Shown here: positions 25,006 through 33,436 of the stretch, in pieces | Numbering within the stretch: position 1 is the stretch's first letter | Layout: each line of letters opens with the position of its first letter | Assembly (NCBI GenBank): GCA_943789365.1 | Contig: CALSTV010000001.1 | Span: forward strand, 3,433,343-3,497,342 | Reading direction: 5' to 3' | Origin: an uncultured Flavobacteriaceae bacterium | GTDB lineage: Bacteria; Bacteroidota; Bacteroidia; Flavobacteriales; Flavobacteriaceae | Length of the DNA: 64,000 nt | Notes under the pieces: model-generated | Told to the model about the DNA's origin: nothing | The model's input: only the letters and a program-made list of their open reading frames with translations | Databases searched by the model: none | Program-made: the position numbers and the translations under genes

Positions 25006-25815
25006 TTATTGTTTAATGAATTCTTGTCGATAGGTTTTTGAATCAACAGTCAACTCGATAACATACATTCCTGTTTGCAATGTAGTTAAAGAAAGAATGG
25101 TGTCCGTTTGTGTCAAAGTTCCAGTAGAAATTTCCTTTCCATTCAGGTCATAGATAGCATACTTTCCAGATGCACTGTTTTGTGGGATGTCTATATACAA
25201 GTCATCAACAACAGGGTTGGGGTACATTTGAAACGGTGTTGATTCTGTAGCAGAAACCCCTAAAATATCAGAAGCTTCGGACTGTGTAGTAACTACCTGG
25301 TCACTTCCATTACCACCGCCATTTCCCGCAACAGCTGCCGCATAAAACTTTATTGGACCTTCATCTGAACTTGGTGAAGTCCAAGAAAATGTCCAATTGG
25401 TACTTGAAAAACCGTCATGTGTTACATGGACACCACCATCGACAAGTTGTGAATTACTTCCCGCACTAAAAGTTCCGATGTCAGTATCATCACTCAAGCG
25501 TTCCGCCACAATTTGAAACCCATGTCTAGAAGCCGTAGAACTAATGTCTACAGTAATGTCGTAGCTAGTGTTTAGTTCATAACCACCTTCCGGAATTGTG
25601 GTGGCAATCGTTAGATTTGCACTATAATCTTGAGGGTTATTCTTATGACATTGTGCACAGGTATTGCCGTTTTCACCTGGAGAACCTGTATTAAATCCGC
25701 TTCTTCCTCCTGAATTTGACACTAAAATAAGTGCAAGTAGAGGAATACTGAAAAGCACGGCTTTAAAAGCAATGTTTTGCAGTTTGTTTTTTTGTCTATT
25801 GTTGAATGAATCCAT
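25006..25815 (-). CDS. Reeler-like secreted protein with one CxxCH motif and T9SS sorting domain
   Basis: A 269-residue protein with an N-terminal hydrophobic export segment (about residues 16-32). It is followed by a SGFNTGSPGENGNTCAQCH segment, in which CAQCH is a canonical c-type haem-binding motif. Residues ~55-170 form a beta-sandwich that resembles the Reeler or 'choice-of-anchor V' domain (YDITVDISS, HGFQIVAE, THDGF, FYAAAVAGNG). The last ~75 residues are a T9SS sorting domain (FQMYPNPVVDDLYIDI, LQTGMYVIEL). The start overlaps the restored end of the upstream cytochrome gene by 20 bp, so it is the last gene of a coupled operon. Predicted location: cell surface. Haem attachment is inferred from the motif only. 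Confidence 0.85.
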   Translation of the reverse strand: MDSFNNRQKNKLQNIAFKAVLFSIPLLALILVSNSGGRSGFNTGSPGENGNTCAQCHKNNPQDYSANLTIATTIPEGGYELNTSYDITVDISSTASRHGFQIVAERLSDDTDIGTFSAGSNSQLVDGGVHVTHDGFSSTNWTFSWTSPSSDEGPIKFYAAAVAGNGGGNGSDQVVTTQSEASDILGVSATESTPFQMYPNPVVDDLYIDIPQNSASGKYAIYDLNGKEISTGTLTQTDTILSLTTLQTGMYVIELTVDSKTYRQEFIKQ

Positions 25816-26438
25816 TGTCTATCCAGTTTTCAATTAAATCAATTTGTGTTTGCGTAAAAGCAGTAGCGTTTTTAGGCATGTTACCACTTTTAATTCTACC
25901 TAAAGCACTTATAAATACCAGTGCTACTGAAAGTCGTTTTTACCAACTGGTATGTAGATAAATCTAAACCGGCCTTAGGACTTTTGCTATCATGACAAGC
26001 GCTAGTGGCACAGCCTTGGCTCATCAAAGGAGCAATATCACTGACATAGGTTGCAGGGACTTCCACAACGCCATCGGAATAATCGCTGTCAATCCAAGCT
26101 TCAATAGCATCCTTGTCGGTTTGTGATAGAGGGGTTCCAACTGGCATTCTGTTCGAAGTAATTTCTTCCCAGGCATGTTCGTTTACAAAAGCATCTTTTA
26201 CCTTGTCGAAAGAAGTCAATTCAATACCGTCAGCTTTGGTAGCGGCATCGTGACACCCAGAAGTAGCACAGCTTTGATTTATTATGGGTTCAATTGTATT
26301 GGTATAATAAGGATCAATATCTTCAATAGGCGTAACTATATCATCTCCATCATCGATATCGTCGTCGTCGTCAGAATCACAGGAATATACCAATAGGAAG
26401 CTAATGAGAAGTAAGGGGATCAATGTAAGTTTTTTCAT
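25796..26438 (-). pseudogene. Cytochrome-like surface lipoprotein with two CX4CH motifs, frameshifted near the 3' end
   Basis: The intact frame begins with a lipoprotein signal (Cys20 in VYSC) followed by DSDDDDDIDDGDD, an acidic run of the kind that directs flavobacterial lipoproteins to the outer surface. Two similar modules follow, each with a haem-like motif, CATSGCH and CATSACH (CX4CH). The frame stops at 25896 after GIYKCFR. The adjacent frame, entered by removing one base near 25905-25910, restores ALGRIKSGNMPKNATAFTQT and a C-terminal IENWIDNGF that matches the end of the paralogue at 26995 (VKSWMENGY). The repaired product would have 213 residues and end 20 bp inside the next gene. 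This is either a real lesion or a one-base sequence error. Confidence 0.85.
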
Positions 26439-26444
26439 ACTATT

Positions 26445-27011
26445 CTATTTGGGGTTAAGGTTAAAGTTTAGCTGAATGTCAATTTCTTTCGCAAGTTTAT
26501 TACTAACTACAGAAGGAATTTCGACATCAAAATCTGACGGTTTGACTTTGAATTGCGCCGAAAGTTTAATACGTTCCTTATTTTGTTGCAGTGTTGCCGG
26601 TGTTTCAATTTTCTGGGAAACACCATGAAAGGTAAGAGTACCTTTTATGATCGTATTTTGCACTTTGTCTGAAGTGTCTTGCGTATAGCCTTCAATCTTT
26701 CCTGAGAATTTTGCCTTTGGAAACTTGTCAGACTCCGCATAATTTTCGTTAAAATGTTCTTCCATCAATGCCACCTTAAATCGAAACCCTTTTACTAAGG
26801 CCAATGCAGCAATATCCGATGTTTCTGTATTGATAATGGCTGTAACCTTGTCATTGGTAGCTTTCACTTCTTCAAATGAAGGTACAGAGGCTTCAAAGGT
26901 AATTGCACCAGATTTGGTTAGGAATTTACCTTGTGAAAAAGCAGTGCCTATTCCTGTCAAAAATAAAAATACTACTAGCCGTAACGTATCGTATTTATTC
27001 TGTGTATCCAT
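26445..27011 (-). CDS. YceI family protein
   Basis: A 188-residue protein with an N-terminal signal sequence (hydrophobic residues 10-26, FSQ cleavage site). The mature part is a YceI-type lipocalin-like barrel: ITFEASVPSFEEVKATNDKV, MEEHFNENYAESDKFPKAKF and the late GTLTFHGVSQ strand. YceI proteins bind isoprenoid or other amphiphilic ligands in the periplasm, and several are near cytochrome genes. It overlaps the upstream cytochrome-like gene by 17 bp and lies 6 bp before the next, so translation is coupled. A quinone or lipid carrier role for the neighbouring haem proteins is plausible but inferred. Confidence 0.93.
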   Translation of the reverse strand: MDTQNKYDTLRLVVFLFLTGIGTAFSQGKFLTKSGAITFEASVPSFEEVKATNDKVTAIINTETSDIAALALVKGFRFKVALMEEHFNENYAESDKFPKAKFSGKIEGYTQDTSDKVQNTIIKGTLTFHGVSQKIETPATLQQNKERIKLSAQFKVKPSDFDVEIPSVVSNKLAKEIDIQLNFNLNPK

Positions 27012-27345
27012 TTTCCATCCAAGATTTTACATTGTTAATAGTAGTGTCCGACAACTTATTACCGCCCAATGGCATACTTCCAGTTTCAATTTCGCTCAAT
27101 GCCGAACCGTTTTCAAAAGCATTTCTTACTTGCGTATAGGTTTCCAAAATATAGCCGCCAGCAGCACTTGAATTGTTATGACATCCACTCGTATTACAAC
27201 TCGCACTCATTAAAGGTGCTATGGTATTGGTGTAGGTAATAGGCGTAGTGGGAAGTTCAACTACATCAGATTCAGAGTCAGAAGCACAGGAAACAAATAG
27301 GGTTCCAGTAAAAACCAACATCACAAATTTTGAAAATATCTTCAT
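26995..27345 (-). CDS. Cytochrome-like lipoprotein with one CX4CH motif
   Basis: A 116-residue lipoprotein (Cys20 in FVSC, followed by ASDSESD, a surface-type acidic sequence). It holds one module: YTNTIAPLMSASCNTSGCH with a CX4CH motif, then a YTQVRNAFENG helix, the MPLGGNKLS loop with a Met that could be an axial haem ligand, and a final KSWMENGY helix. The same order is present in both halves of the downstream gene at 25796-26438, so these are paralogues. It is the first gene of the operon. A -7-type box (TAAATTTG on minus, 27417-27424) lies 71 bp upstream. Confidence 0.8.
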   Translation of the reverse strand: MKIFSKFVMLVFTGTLFVSCASDSESDVVELPTTPITYTNTIAPLMSASCNTSGCHNNSSAAGGYILETYTQVRNAFENGSALSEIETGSMPLGGNKLSDTTINNVKSWMENGYTE

Positions 27346-27463
27346 AAAAAGGAGCTTTCAATCATTTAATAAACTGCAAAACATTATTGTCTATACAGAT
27401 GAAAGATCTAAAAATACAAATTTATTTAAAGGAATCCTTAAGAATTTTTAATACTTTAGTACG

Positions 27464-27847
27464 ATGTGGAAAAAATCAGTATTACTTTTGGTTGTTTTTT
27501 GTGTTATCGTTTTAGGTAGGGCTGTGTACAAATATGTATATCACGAACATGTAAATGTGGAAGAAACCCAAGCCGATTATATGATTTCGGCTAAGGACTT
27601 AGCGGCAGAATTCTCCCAAAATCAAGAAGAAGCATCAAAAAAATATTTAGAAGCTATAGTTACCGTTGTTGGAACTATTTCAGAAATTGACAGTGAAGGG
27701 ATACTATTAAATGACGCTGTGTTTTGTTATTTTACAGAAGTTATTTCCGAACAACAAGCAAAAGAAGTACATATAAAAGGACGTTGCATTGGGTATGACG
27801 AATTGTTAGAAGTAGTTAAAATAGACCAATGCTCGTTTGTAAACTAA
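27464..27847 (+). CDS. OB-fold (tRNA_anti-like) membrane-anchored protein
   Basis: A 127-residue protein with one N-terminal hydrophobic segment (residues 4-20), without a lipobox, probably anchoring it in the inner membrane with the rest in the periplasm. Residues ~40-127 match the small OB-fold family annotated as tRNA_anti-like in Bacteroidota (AEFSQNQEEASKKYLEA, then VTVVGTISEID and VHIKGRCIGYDE). Despite the name there is no reason to expect tRNA binding in the periplasm. It lies 19 bp upstream of the DUF5777 gene and is divergent from the cytochrome operon. Confidence 0.8.
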   Translation: MWKKSVLLLVVFCVIVLGRAVYKYVYHEHVNVEETQADYMISAKDLAAEFSQNQEEASKKYLEAIVTVVGTISEIDSEGILLNDAVFCYFTEVISEQQAKEVHIKGRCIGYDELLEVVKIDQCSFVN

Positions 27848-27866
27848 TCATTTATTTAATCCTACT

Positions 27867-28718
27867 ATGAAAAAATATTCCTTGTTTCTACTCTTGCTAA
27901 TAGCAAGTTTAAGCCTACATGCTCAAAACGATTTATTAGATGAAATTGATGGAGAATTGGAAGTGTCTTCAGAAGTGAGTTCCGTTTTTAAAGGCCTAAA
28001 AATAGTCAATTTAGAATCTACAAAAACTGCGGCAAAAGGTGATTTTTATTTTATCATTTCCCACCGTTTTGGTTCTGTAAAAGGAGGCATAAAAGAGTTG
28101 TTTGGCTTAGACCAATCAAATATACGTTTTAGTTTTTTATACGGTTTTACCGATTGGTTTACGGCAGCCTTGTCGCGTAGTTCTTTTGAAAAAACCTATG
28201 ATGGGACTGCTAAAATTAAATTAGCCACACAAGATAGTGAAGGTTTTCCTGTAAGCATTGCTGCTTTTGGTGCTGTGGCCTACAAAACAGCAGATCCAGA
28301 CATTGCGTATGTTCATTATGAAGACATTCATCGTTTGAATTATCTTGCGGAGTTGTTGATTTCGAGAAAATTCAATGAAAATCTTTCTTTAGAAGTGGCA
28401 CCTATCTTTTTACATGAAAACTTTGTAGTAGAAGACACACAGGATAATTCACAATATGCTGCTGCGTTAGGAGGTCGCTATAAACTAACCAAAAGACTAT
28501 CCTTAAATGTCGATTATGTATATCATTTCAATAGGGCCGAAGCGAGTAGCTTTAACAATCCGCTGTCTATTGGTTTTGATATTGAAACAGGGGGACATGT
28601 TTTTCAAGTGCATTTCTCAAATTCGCAGCAAATGAACGATGCCGGCTTTATCAATGCCAATGGAGATTGGTCTGAAGGAGATATCTTTTTTGGATTCAAT
28701 CTTTCAAGAGTCTTTTAA
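27867..28718 (+). CDS. DUF5777 family outer-membrane beta-barrel protein
   Basis: A 283-residue protein with a cleavable signal peptide (residues 1-19, LHAQ). Alternating hydrophobic strands and a terminal aromatic (LSRVF) are typical of an outer-membrane barrel. The opening ESTKTAAKGDFYFIISHRFG and the later FQVHFSNSQQMNDAGFI block are recognisable as DUF5777. In flavobacteria this family is often encoded beside YceI and cytochrome-like genes, as here (divergent, 521 bp from the cytochrome operon start). It could provide a pore or support for redox proteins at the surface; this is inference. Confidence 0.85.
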   Translation: MKKYSLFLLLLIASLSLHAQNDLLDEIDGELEVSSEVSSVFKGLKIVNLESTKTAAKGDFYFIISHRFGSVKGGIKELFGLDQSNIRFSFLYGFTDWFTAALSRSSFEKTYDGTAKIKLATQDSEGFPVSIAAFGAVAYKTADPDIAYVHYEDIHRLNYLAELLISRKFNENLSLEVAPIFLHENFVVEDTQDNSQYAAALGGRYKLTKRLSLNVDYVYHFNRAEASSFNNPLSIGFDIETGGHVFQVHFSNSQQMNDAGFINANGDWSEGDIFFGFNLSRVF

Positions 28719-28746
28719 AATTGAATCTTATAAAAAATAAGTTTTT

Positions 28747-29919
28747 ATGAATTATATTCTATACGACGGAGCGGTAAGAGAGCGAATGTTGCCTTTTACA
28801 TACACAAAACCTGTATCTGAATTGAGAATAGGAATTTTAACCATTGCAGAGAAATGGGAAAAACACTTAGGAACGACCATTACAAACCTAACTGAAGGAT
28901 ATCTCGAAGAGAAATTTCCATTGGTTGAATTTCCGGAGAATATTTTTATAGATGCTTCTGTACTACCCAATGAAAAATTGGTTGAAGCAATTTCAGCTTT
29001 GTCACACAATGAATTGTTAGTGCAAAACGGATTTATCATAGCCTTTTTCGCAGATGACACGCAGGAGGTAACCGATTTTGAGAAGTATACCCCTATTGCA
29101 TTTGACGCAGATTTTTTGCAGTTAAGGAGCAAAACCGATTTGTTTGCTTTAAATGCTCAAGCTCTTGAAGCTGATTTTAAGTTGCTTACCAAAGGAAGGA
29201 AAAGTCAGGAAATTGGGGCATCGAACCAAATTATTGCACCTGAAAATATTTTTATTGAAGAAGGAGCTGTTGTAGAATTTGCAATGCTTAATGCGCGTAC
29301 GGGGCCCATTTATATAGGAAAAGATACTTTAGTTATGGAGGGAAGTATGATTCGTGGACCATTTGCATTGGGCGATAATTCTGTTTTAAAAATGGGAACC
29401 AAAATATATGGAGCTACAACCATTGGACCGAAATGCACCGTTGGAGGTGAGGTTAAGAACTCCGTGTTTTTTGGCAATTCGAATAAAAGTCATGAAGGCT
29501 ATCTCGGAAATTCAGTGATAGGAGAGTGGTGTAATTTTGGAGCAGACACGAATTGTTCCAATATGAAAAATACACATAGTAAAATTAAAATGTGGGAATA
29601 CGAATTAGAAGCTTATGCCGATACAGGAATGCAATTTTGTGGCCTATTTTTAGGAGATCATTGTAAAACAGGAATCAATACCATGCTGAATACGGGTACT
29701 GTAATTGGAATGAGTTGCCATATTTTTGGAGCTGGCTTCCCCAATAAGTTCGTTCCCTCGTTTAGTTGGGGCTCAGGAACCAATCAAAACACCTATACAT
29801 TGGAGAATGCAAAGGATACAGCACGGCGTATGTATGCTTTAAAAAGCGAAATGTTTTCTGGCGTTGAAGAACGTATATTTGATGTTGTATTTGAGTTTTC
29901 TGAACGTTATAGAAAATAG
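28747..29919 (+). CDS. GlmU-family putative sugar nucleotidyltransferase
   Basis: A 390-residue cytosolic protein. The N-terminal ~180 residues resemble a reduced nucleotidyltransferase fold (start MNYILYDG, PFTYTKPVSELRIGILTI). The C-terminal part is a left-handed beta-helix with hexapeptide repeats (GPIYIGKDTLVMEGSMIRG, GTKIYGATTIGPKC) and a conserved GEWCNFGADTNCSNMKN stretch. Bacteroidota genomes carry this GlmU-like protein alongside true glucosamine enzymes; its substrate is not established to my knowledge. A bidirectional hairpin follows. Confidence 0.88.
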   Translation: MNYILYDGAVRERMLPFTYTKPVSELRIGILTIAEKWEKHLGTTITNLTEGYLEEKFPLVEFPENIFIDASVLPNEKLVEAISALSHNELLVQNGFIIAFFADDTQEVTDFEKYTPIAFDADFLQLRSKTDLFALNAQALEADFKLLTKGRKSQEIGASNQIIAPENIFIEEGAVVEFAMLNARTGPIYIGKDTLVMEGSMIRGPFALGDNSVLKMGTKIYGATTIGPKCTVGGEVKNSVFFGNSNKSHEGYLGNSVIGEWCNFGADTNCSNMKNTHSKIKMWEYELEAYADTGMQFCGLFLGDHCKTGINTMLNTGTVIGMSCHIFGAGFPNKFVPSFSWGSGTNQNTYTLENAKDTARRMYALKSEMFSGVEERIFDVVFEFSERYRK

Positions 29920-29975
29920 GAATTGAATAGCCAATACACAATAAAAGTAAATGATTATTTAAAATTCTGACAAAT

Positions 29976-30010
29976 AAAAAACCTGCTTATTTTTTGTAAG
30001 CAGGTTTTTT
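29976..30010. terminator. Bidirectional terminator between the GlmU-like and DUF1573 genes
   Basis: A 14-bp inverted repeat (29976-29989 with 29997-30010) around a 7-nt loop, with A-runs on the left and T-runs on the right, so both convergent transcripts can end here. Confidence 0.9.
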
Positions 30011-30034
30011 TATAAATGTTTAATAGGTTTATTT

Positions 30035-30451
30035 CTAACCTTGTTTTTTAGGATCTAAAACTTCTCCTTTAATACGAACTACTTTCTTAGGCTCAGAAGC
30101 ATTCGATGTTATGGTCACCGTTTTTGAAAAGCGTCCAATTCTGTTTGTAGCATATTTAACTTTGATAGTACCTTTTTCTCCTGGCATTACAGGTTCCTCA
30201 GGTTTTGTTGGTACCGTACATCCGCAACTTCCTTTTACATTGGTTATAATAAGGGGACTTCCTCCAGTGTTGGTAAAAACAAATTCGCGATTTCCATCCG
30301 CATTTTGTTCTATTTTTCCGTAATCGATTACTTCTTCAACAAATTTAAAAGCCGGTGCATTTGCGTCAAAGTTTTCAGAAGGGGTAGATGTTTGTGCTTG
30401 TATTAACAATCCGTTTAATAAAAGTACAAAGGCAAAAATTGTATTTTTCAT
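30035..30451 (-). CDS. DUF1573 domain exported protein
   Basis: A 138-residue protein with a signal peptide (residues 1-19) and one DUF1573 domain, an Ig-like beta-sandwich with the family signature DYGKIEQNADGNREFVFTN, the SCGCTVP cysteine motif near residue 76, and IKVKYATNRIGRFSKTVTI. These are abundant exported proteins of unknown function in Bacteroidota. A -7 box on the minus strand (TATTTTTG, 30474-30481) lies 22 bp upstream of the ATG. Confidence 0.9.
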   Translation of the reverse strand: MKNTIFAFVLLLNGLLIQAQTSTPSENFDANAPAFKFVEEVIDYGKIEQNADGNREFVFTNTGGSPLIITNVKGSCGCTVPTKPEEPVMPGEKGTIKVKYATNRIGRFSKTVTITSNASEPKKVVRIKGEVLDPKKQG

Positions 30452-30650
30452 AATATCATTTGATTTAAGTAATCAAAAATAAACATAAATTAATAATTAT
30501 GCACTTCATTGATTGTTAGATTTTCGTTAAAAACGTTTTTTTTTGCTGTTGACAAGAGATTTTATAAACCTAAAGTATTTTCTAGAACATTAGTTTATTA
30601 TTTTGCCTTCAAAAAAAAGGGTATTAATTTTTAGTTGCCTGAGAGATTCG

Positions 30651-30658
30651 TACTTTTG
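30651..30658 (+). promoter_or_regulatory. Predicted -7 box for valS
   Basis: TACTTTTG matches TAnnTTTG; no good TTG is at the right spacing. It would give a leader of roughly 80-90 nt before valS. The 294-bp spacer 30452-30745 shows no ORF, and no T-box-like leader was recognised. Confidence 0.4.
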
Positions 30659-30745
30659 CGCACAACGGAATTCTTTGCATAGATAGCTTGCATTTGCAGT
30701 CATTCAGTAGAGAATCCTTCGAATTAAAAAAATAAACGCATTACA

Positions 30746-33373
30746 ATGATCCCGAACAAATACAACCCAGAAAACGTAGAAGACAAATGGTATAGCTATT
30801 GGATGGAACATGGATATTTTCATTCCACGCCAAACGAAAAAGAAGCCTATACAATTGTTATTCCACCACCAAATGTAACTGGGGTGTTGCATATGGGACA
30901 TATGTTGAATAATACCATTCAAGATGTGCTCATTCGAAGAGCAAGGTTGAAGGGGTACAATGCGTGTTGGGTGCCTGGTACCGATCATGCTTCGATTGCA
31001 ACTGAGGCCAAAGTGGTTGCCAAATTAAAGTCGGAAGGAATTGAAAAAGACGATTTAACACGAGACGAATTTTTAAAACATGCTTGGGATTGGACCGACA
31101 AGCACGGTGGTATTATTCTAGAACAACTTAAAAAACTTGGCGCTTCTTGTGATTGGGAACGTACAGCGTTTACCATGGACACAGGTCTTAGTGAGGCGGT
31201 TTCCAAGGTGTTTGTAGATCTTTTTGCGAAAGGATTGATCTATAGAGGCTATCGTATGGTGAACTGGGATCCAGAGGCCAAAACAACCCTTTCAGATGAA
31301 GAGGTTGAGTTTGTAGAAAAACAAGGAAATTTATATCATATAAAATATCAGATAGAAGGAACTGATGAAACGATTACCGTAGCAACAACGCGTCCTGAAA
31401 CTTTATTAGGAGATACAGCTATTTGTATCAATCCAACAGATGCACGTTTTTCACATTTAAAAGGGAAAAATGTATTCGTACCAATTGCGAATAGAGTAAT
31501 TCCTGTTATTGAAGATGAATATGTAGATGTGGAGTTTGGAACTGGCTGTTTGAAAATTACACCAGCACACGATCAGAATGATAAACTTATTGGAGAAAAA
31601 CATAAGTTGGAAGTAATTGATATTTTGAACGATGATGCGACGCTCAATTCATTAGGCTTGCATTATGAAGGAAAAGATCGTTTTGTAGTTCGTAAGGAAA
31701 TTACCAAGGAACTCGAAGAACTTGGTGCTTTGGAAAAAGTAGAAACGCATATGCATAAGGTGGGCGTTTCCGAAAGAACCAAAGCTGTAATAGAACCTAA
31801 AATCTCTGTGCAGTGGTTCCTAAAAATGGAAGAAATTGTAAAACCAGCACTCGATGCCGTATTAAAAGATGAAGAAATAAAGTTCTTTCCAAAACATTAC
31901 AACAACACCTATAAATATTGGTTAGAGAACATTCGCGATTGGAATATCTCTCGTCAGTTATGGTGGGGACATCAAATACCTGCGTACTACTACGGTGATG
32001 GAATGGACGATTATGTTGTTGCCGAGACAATTGAAGAAGCGCTTGAAAAAGCAAAAGCGAAAACTCAAAATTCAGCACTTACAACTCAAAATTTAAGACA
32101 AGATCCAGATGCACTTGATACATGGTTTTCTTCATGGTTGTGGCCAATTTCTTTATTTGATGGAATCAAAAATCCGGATAATGAAGAATTCAAATACTAT
32201 TATCCTACAAACGATTTGGTAACAGGGCCAGATATTATTTTCTTTTGGGTAGCACGTATGATATTTGCAGGATACGAGTTTACAGATGCAAAGCCTTTTG
32301 AAAACGTATATTTTACTGGAATTGTTAGAGATTCGAAACGAAGAAAAATGTCGAAATCTTTAGGGAATTCACCAGACCCTATTGAATTGATGCAAAAATA
32401 CGGAGCAGATGGGGTACGTACAGGATTGTTGTTGAGTGCAGCTGCAGGTAATGATTTGTTATTTGAAGAAGAGCTCTGTGCGCAAGGGAGAAACTTCTCT
32501 AGTAAAATATGGAATGCTTTCCGTTTGGTTCAAGGATGGGAAATTTCCGAAACTTTAGAACAGCCGGAGTCTTCAATTGTAGCTATTTCATGGTATACTG
32601 CCAAATTTCAGAAAGCACTGGCAGAAATAGAAAAATCATTTGAACAATACAGAATAAGTGAAGCGTTGATGACCATTTATAAGTTGATTTATGACGATTT
32701 TTCGTCGTGGTTCTTAGAAATGATAAAACCAGCATACCAACAACCAATCGACGCAGCAACGTTTAAAGCGGCCATTGCTTGTTTGGAAGACAATTTAAAA
32801 TTGTTGCATCCATTTATGCCATTTTTGACCGAAGAAATTTGGCAACATATTGAAAACAGGACTCCTGACGAGGCCTTGATTGTTGCCAAATACCCTGAAA
32901 TGATTCCTTTTGATGAGAAGATTATTGCTGATTTTGAATTTGCGGCAGACGTTATTTCTGGAATCCGAAAGGTGAGAAAGGATAAAAATATTGCCTTTAA
33001 AGATGCAATTGAACTGTCTTTGCTGGATAATGAAAAGAAAAGTAGCACATTTAATTCGCTTATAGAAAAATTAGGAAATACCTCAGAAATTCAATCAGTT
33101 GGGGAGCCAGTTGAAGGTGCTCTGAGTTTTAGAATCAAATCTAATGAGTATTTTATTCCAGTAGCCGGAACTATCGATGTAGAAGCTGAGTCTTCTAAAT
33201 TAAAGGAAGAATTGAAATATACGGAAGGCTTCTTGAAATCTGTTCAAAAGAAATTGTCTAATGAACGCTTTGTGAACAATGCACCTGAACAGGTAATTGC
33301 AAATGAACGTAAGAAAGAAGCAGATGCATTGGCAAAAATAGAAACTTTGAAAGCGAGTTTGAAAAATTTATAA
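30746..33373 (+). CDS. valS: Valine--tRNA ligase
   Basis: An 875-residue class I aminoacyl-tRNA synthetase. HIGH-type motif HMGH is at residues 49-52 and KMSKS at 534-538. The CP1 editing domain contains TTRPETLLGDTAI, and the C-terminal coiled-coil arm (ELKYTEGFLKSVQKKL) reaches the tRNA core. The length is normal for Bacteroidota. One stretch before LRQDPDALDTW (about residues 437-450) is rich in Thr, Gln and Asn, and its DNA resembles intergenic AACTCAAAA-type repeats of this genome. Confidence 0.98.
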   Translation: MIPNKYNPENVEDKWYSYWMEHGYFHSTPNEKEAYTIVIPPPNVTGVLHMGHMLNNTIQDVLIRRARLKGYNACWVPGTDHASIATEAKVVAKLKSEGIEKDDLTRDEFLKHAWDWTDKHGGIILEQLKKLGASCDWERTAFTMDTGLSEAVSKVFVDLFAKGLIYRGYRMVNWDPEAKTTLSDEEVEFVEKQGNLYHIKYQIEGTDETITVATTRPETLLGDTAICINPTDARFSHLKGKNVFVPIANRVIPVIEDEYVDVEFGTGCLKITPAHDQNDKLIGEKHKLEVIDILNDDATLNSLGLHYEGKDRFVVRKEITKELEELGALEKVETHMHKVGVSERTKAVIEPKISVQWFLKMEEIVKPALDAVLKDEEIKFFPKHYNNTYKYWLENIRDWNISRQLWWGHQIPAYYYGDGMDDYVVAETIEEALEKAKAKTQNSALTTQNLRQDPDALDTWFSSWLWPISLFDGIKNPDNEEFKYYYPTNDLVTGPDIIFFWVARMIFAGYEFTDAKPFENVYFTGIVRDSKRRKMSKSLGNSPDPIELMQKYGADGVRTGLLLSAAAGNDLLFEEELCAQGRNFSSKIWNAFRLVQGWEISETLEQPESSIVAISWYTAKFQKALAEIEKSFEQYRISEALMTIYKLIYDDFSSWFLEMIKPAYQQPIDAATFKAAIACLEDNLKLLHPFMPFLTEEIWQHIENRTPDEALIVAKYPEMIPFDEKIIADFEFAADVISGIRKVRKDKNIAFKDAIELSLLDNEKKSSTFNSLIEKLGNTSEIQSVGEPVEGALSFRIKSNEYFIPVAGTIDVEAESSKLKEELKYTEGFLKSVQKKLSNERFVNNAPEQVIANERKKEADALAKIETLKASLKNL

Positions 33374-33436
33374 TTTTCATTAGTCGTTGACTGTTGGTAT
33401 ATACCCACTAACAACCAAAAACAAAAACCGCGAAAA

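Noticed and set aside
27420-27445. Imperfect palindrome TTAAAGGAATCCTTAA between the divergent cytochrome and OB-fold genes as an operator.
   Set aside because: Arms match only with gaps and no regulator gene is nearby; insufficient to list as a site.
30601-30745. T-box or other tRNA-sensing leader before valS.
   Set aside because: No T-box sequence or specifier-loop structure is visible, and T-boxes are not expected in Bacteroidota.
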